This document shows, piece by piece, positions 12,865-13,892 of a stretch of DNA of 13,892 nt. Source of the DNA: an uncultured Lachnospiraceae bacterium. GTDB lineage: Bacteria; Bacillota; Clostridia; Lachnospirales; Lachnospiraceae. The translations under genes and the position numbers were made by a program. How positions within the stretch are numbered: position 1 is the first letter of the stretch; each line of letters begins with the position of its first letter. The stretch spans positions 1-13,892 of the forward strand of contig CAJUJM010000103.1 of assembly GCA_910586755.1 (NCBI GenBank). Direction: 5' to 3'. The notes beneath the pieces were generated by a model, which ran no database searches, was not told where the DNA came from, and worked only from the letters and a program-made list of their open reading frames with translations.

Positions 12865-13892
12865 ATGACAAATGAATATAAGGGCCACCGGATTGCCAGC
12901 GTAGATCCGGGATCCATTGCGGAAGAACTGGAGTTAGAGGCCGGAGACCTGCTGCTGACCATTAACGGCCAGGAGCCGGAAGATATATTTGATTATCAGT
13001 ATTATGTAAACAGCCCGGCCATGACCATGCTTGTCCGCAAGGCTGACGGGGAAGAATGGGAACTGGATATTGAAAATGACTATGAGGATTTGGGGATTAA
13101 TTTTGAAAACGGCCTGATGAGCGACTACCGATCCTGCAGTAATAAATGTATTTTCTGTTTTATTGACCAGATGCCTCCGGGCATGCGGGACACTCTCTAT
13201 TTTAAAGATGATGACTCCAGGCTCAGCTTTCTCCAGGGAAATTATGTGACCCTTACCAATATGAAGGAAAAGGACATTGACCGGATTATCCGGTTTAAGC
13301 TGTCCCCCATCAACATCTCTGTCCACACCACCAATCCAGAACTTCGCTGTGAAATGCTTCACAACCGTTTTGCAGGGGAGTCTTTAAAGTTAATGGACAG
13401 GCTTTATGAGGCAGGGACCTCCATGAACGGGCAGATTGTTTTATGCCGGGACATTAACGATAAAGAAGAATTAAACCGGACTATAGAAGACCTAAGCCGC
13501 TACATTCCTTATATGGAGAGTGTATCAGTGGTTCCGGTAGGGCTTTCCAGGTTTCGAAAAGGACTTTACCCCTTAAAGCCTTTTACAAAAAAAGAAGCAG
13601 AAGAGACCATTGATTTAATTGAGTCCTGGCAGCGGCGGCTTTATGAAAAACACGGCATCCATTTTGTTCATGCCAGTGATGAATTTTACATTTTGGCAGA
13701 ACGTCCCCTTCCGGAAGAAGACCGTTATGACGGCTATCCTCAGCTGGAAAACGGAGTGGGGATGTTAAGACTTTTAGACTGTGAGGTGACAGAAGCTCTA
13801 AATGAACCGATTCCGGCAAATCCACAGGAAGAGATTATATCCATTGCCACTGGGTATCTGGCCTATCCTTATGTGAAAAAACAGGCGGAAAA
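12865..13892 (+). CDS. DUF512 radical-SAM-like protein (partial, 3' end missing)
   Basis: The frame is open from ATG 12865 to the right edge, giving 342 residues without a stop. Residues 1-70 look like a PDZ-type domain (IASVDPGSIAEELELEAGD, then LTINGQ). Cys91, Cys95 and Cys98 in CSNKCIFCFIDQMPPGMR form a CxxxCxxC iron-sulfur motif like that of radical SAM enzymes. A barrel-like region follows (LSPINISVHTT, LCRDIND, VSVVPVGLSRFR), leading into the DUF512 domain near residues 220-340. The function of the family is not established. GAAAGG at 12848-12853 precedes the ATG by 11 bases. In many Clostridia this gene sits just before der; here that would lie outside the window. Confidence 0.85.
   Translation, partial: MTNEYKGHRIASVDPGSIAEELELEAGDLLLTINGQEPEDIFDYQYYVNSPAMTMLVRKADGEEWELDIENDYEDLGINFENGLMSDYRSCSNKCIFCFIDQMPPGMRDTLYFKDDDSRLSFLQGNYVTLTNMKEKDIDRIIRFKLSPINISVHTTNPELRCEMLHNRFAGESLKLMDRLYEAGTSMNGQIVLCRDINDKEELNRTIEDLSRYIPYMESVSVVPVGLSRFRKGLYPLKPFTKKEAEETIDLIESWQRRLYEKHGIHFVHASDEFYILAERPLPEEDRYDGYPQLENGVGMLRLLDCEVTEALNEPIPANPQEEIISIATGYLAYPYVKKQAE

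Noticed and set aside
12934..13362. 142-residue minus-strand frame near the right end
   Set aside because: It lies opposite the DUF512 gene, whose Cys motif and domain order are convincing; the reverse frame has no recognisable features.
1..13892. Mobile element, prophage, CRISPR array, toxin-antitoxin or defence system
   Set aside because: No transposase, integrase, terminal repeats, regular repeat-spacer pattern or defence-type genes are visible; genes are mainly conserved housekeeping genes in conserved order.

Overview
The window looks like chromosomal DNA of a Clostridia bacterium, most likely a Lachnospiraceae or Clostridium cluster XIVa member. The basis is the low-to-moderate GC, strong purine-rich Shine-Dalgarno sites, housekeeping sigma-type promoters, an Ala/Ser/Thr-rich linker behind a lipobox in the solute-binding protein, and the Firmicutes gene order ylxM-ffh-rpsP-khpA-rimM-trmD-rplS-lepB-rbgA-rnhB-yraN. 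The taxonomic placement is inferred from style and gene order, not from any search.

Layout. Bases 1-189 hold the tail of an unrecognised gene. Bases 328-3305 are a three-gene ABC importer operon (lipoprotein, permease, ATPase) of the TrpX-like family, with its own promoter at 238-266 and three consecutive hairpins in the lipoprotein-permease gap. A very good promoter at 3339-3367 then starts a long plus-strand run of translation and ribosome genes from 3384 to 11507: ylxM, ffh, rpsP, khpA, rimM, trmD, rplS, a signal peptidase, rbgA, a second signal peptidase, rnhB, yraN and pgeF. A strong intrinsic-terminator-like hairpin after khpA and a long GC-rich hairpin after rplS divide this run into sections. 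A long, divergent PRPP synthetase gene lies on the minus strand (11509-12702) and meets pgeF tail to tail with one base between them. It shares a divergent promoter region with a DUF512 radical-SAM-like gene that runs off the right edge.

How the genes work together. Ffh and YlxM serve co-translational membrane targeting, and the two signal peptidases then cut exported precursors. RpsP, RimM, RplS and RbgA are ribosomal proteins or assembly factors; TrmD modifies tRNA; KhpA is an RNA-binding protein. RNase HII removes RNA from DNA. PRPP synthetase supplies precursor for nucleotides, His and Trp.

I see no phage, transposon, CRISPR array, tRNA or rRNA, and no clear new multi-gene system. The points that most deserve a second look are regulatory: the intercistronic hairpins, a GAAC-N4-GTTC palindrome and a near-leaderless promoter in front of ylxM, and the hairpins that divide the ribosomal operon. 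The divergent PRPP synthetase and the DUF512 enzyme are the most interesting proteins.
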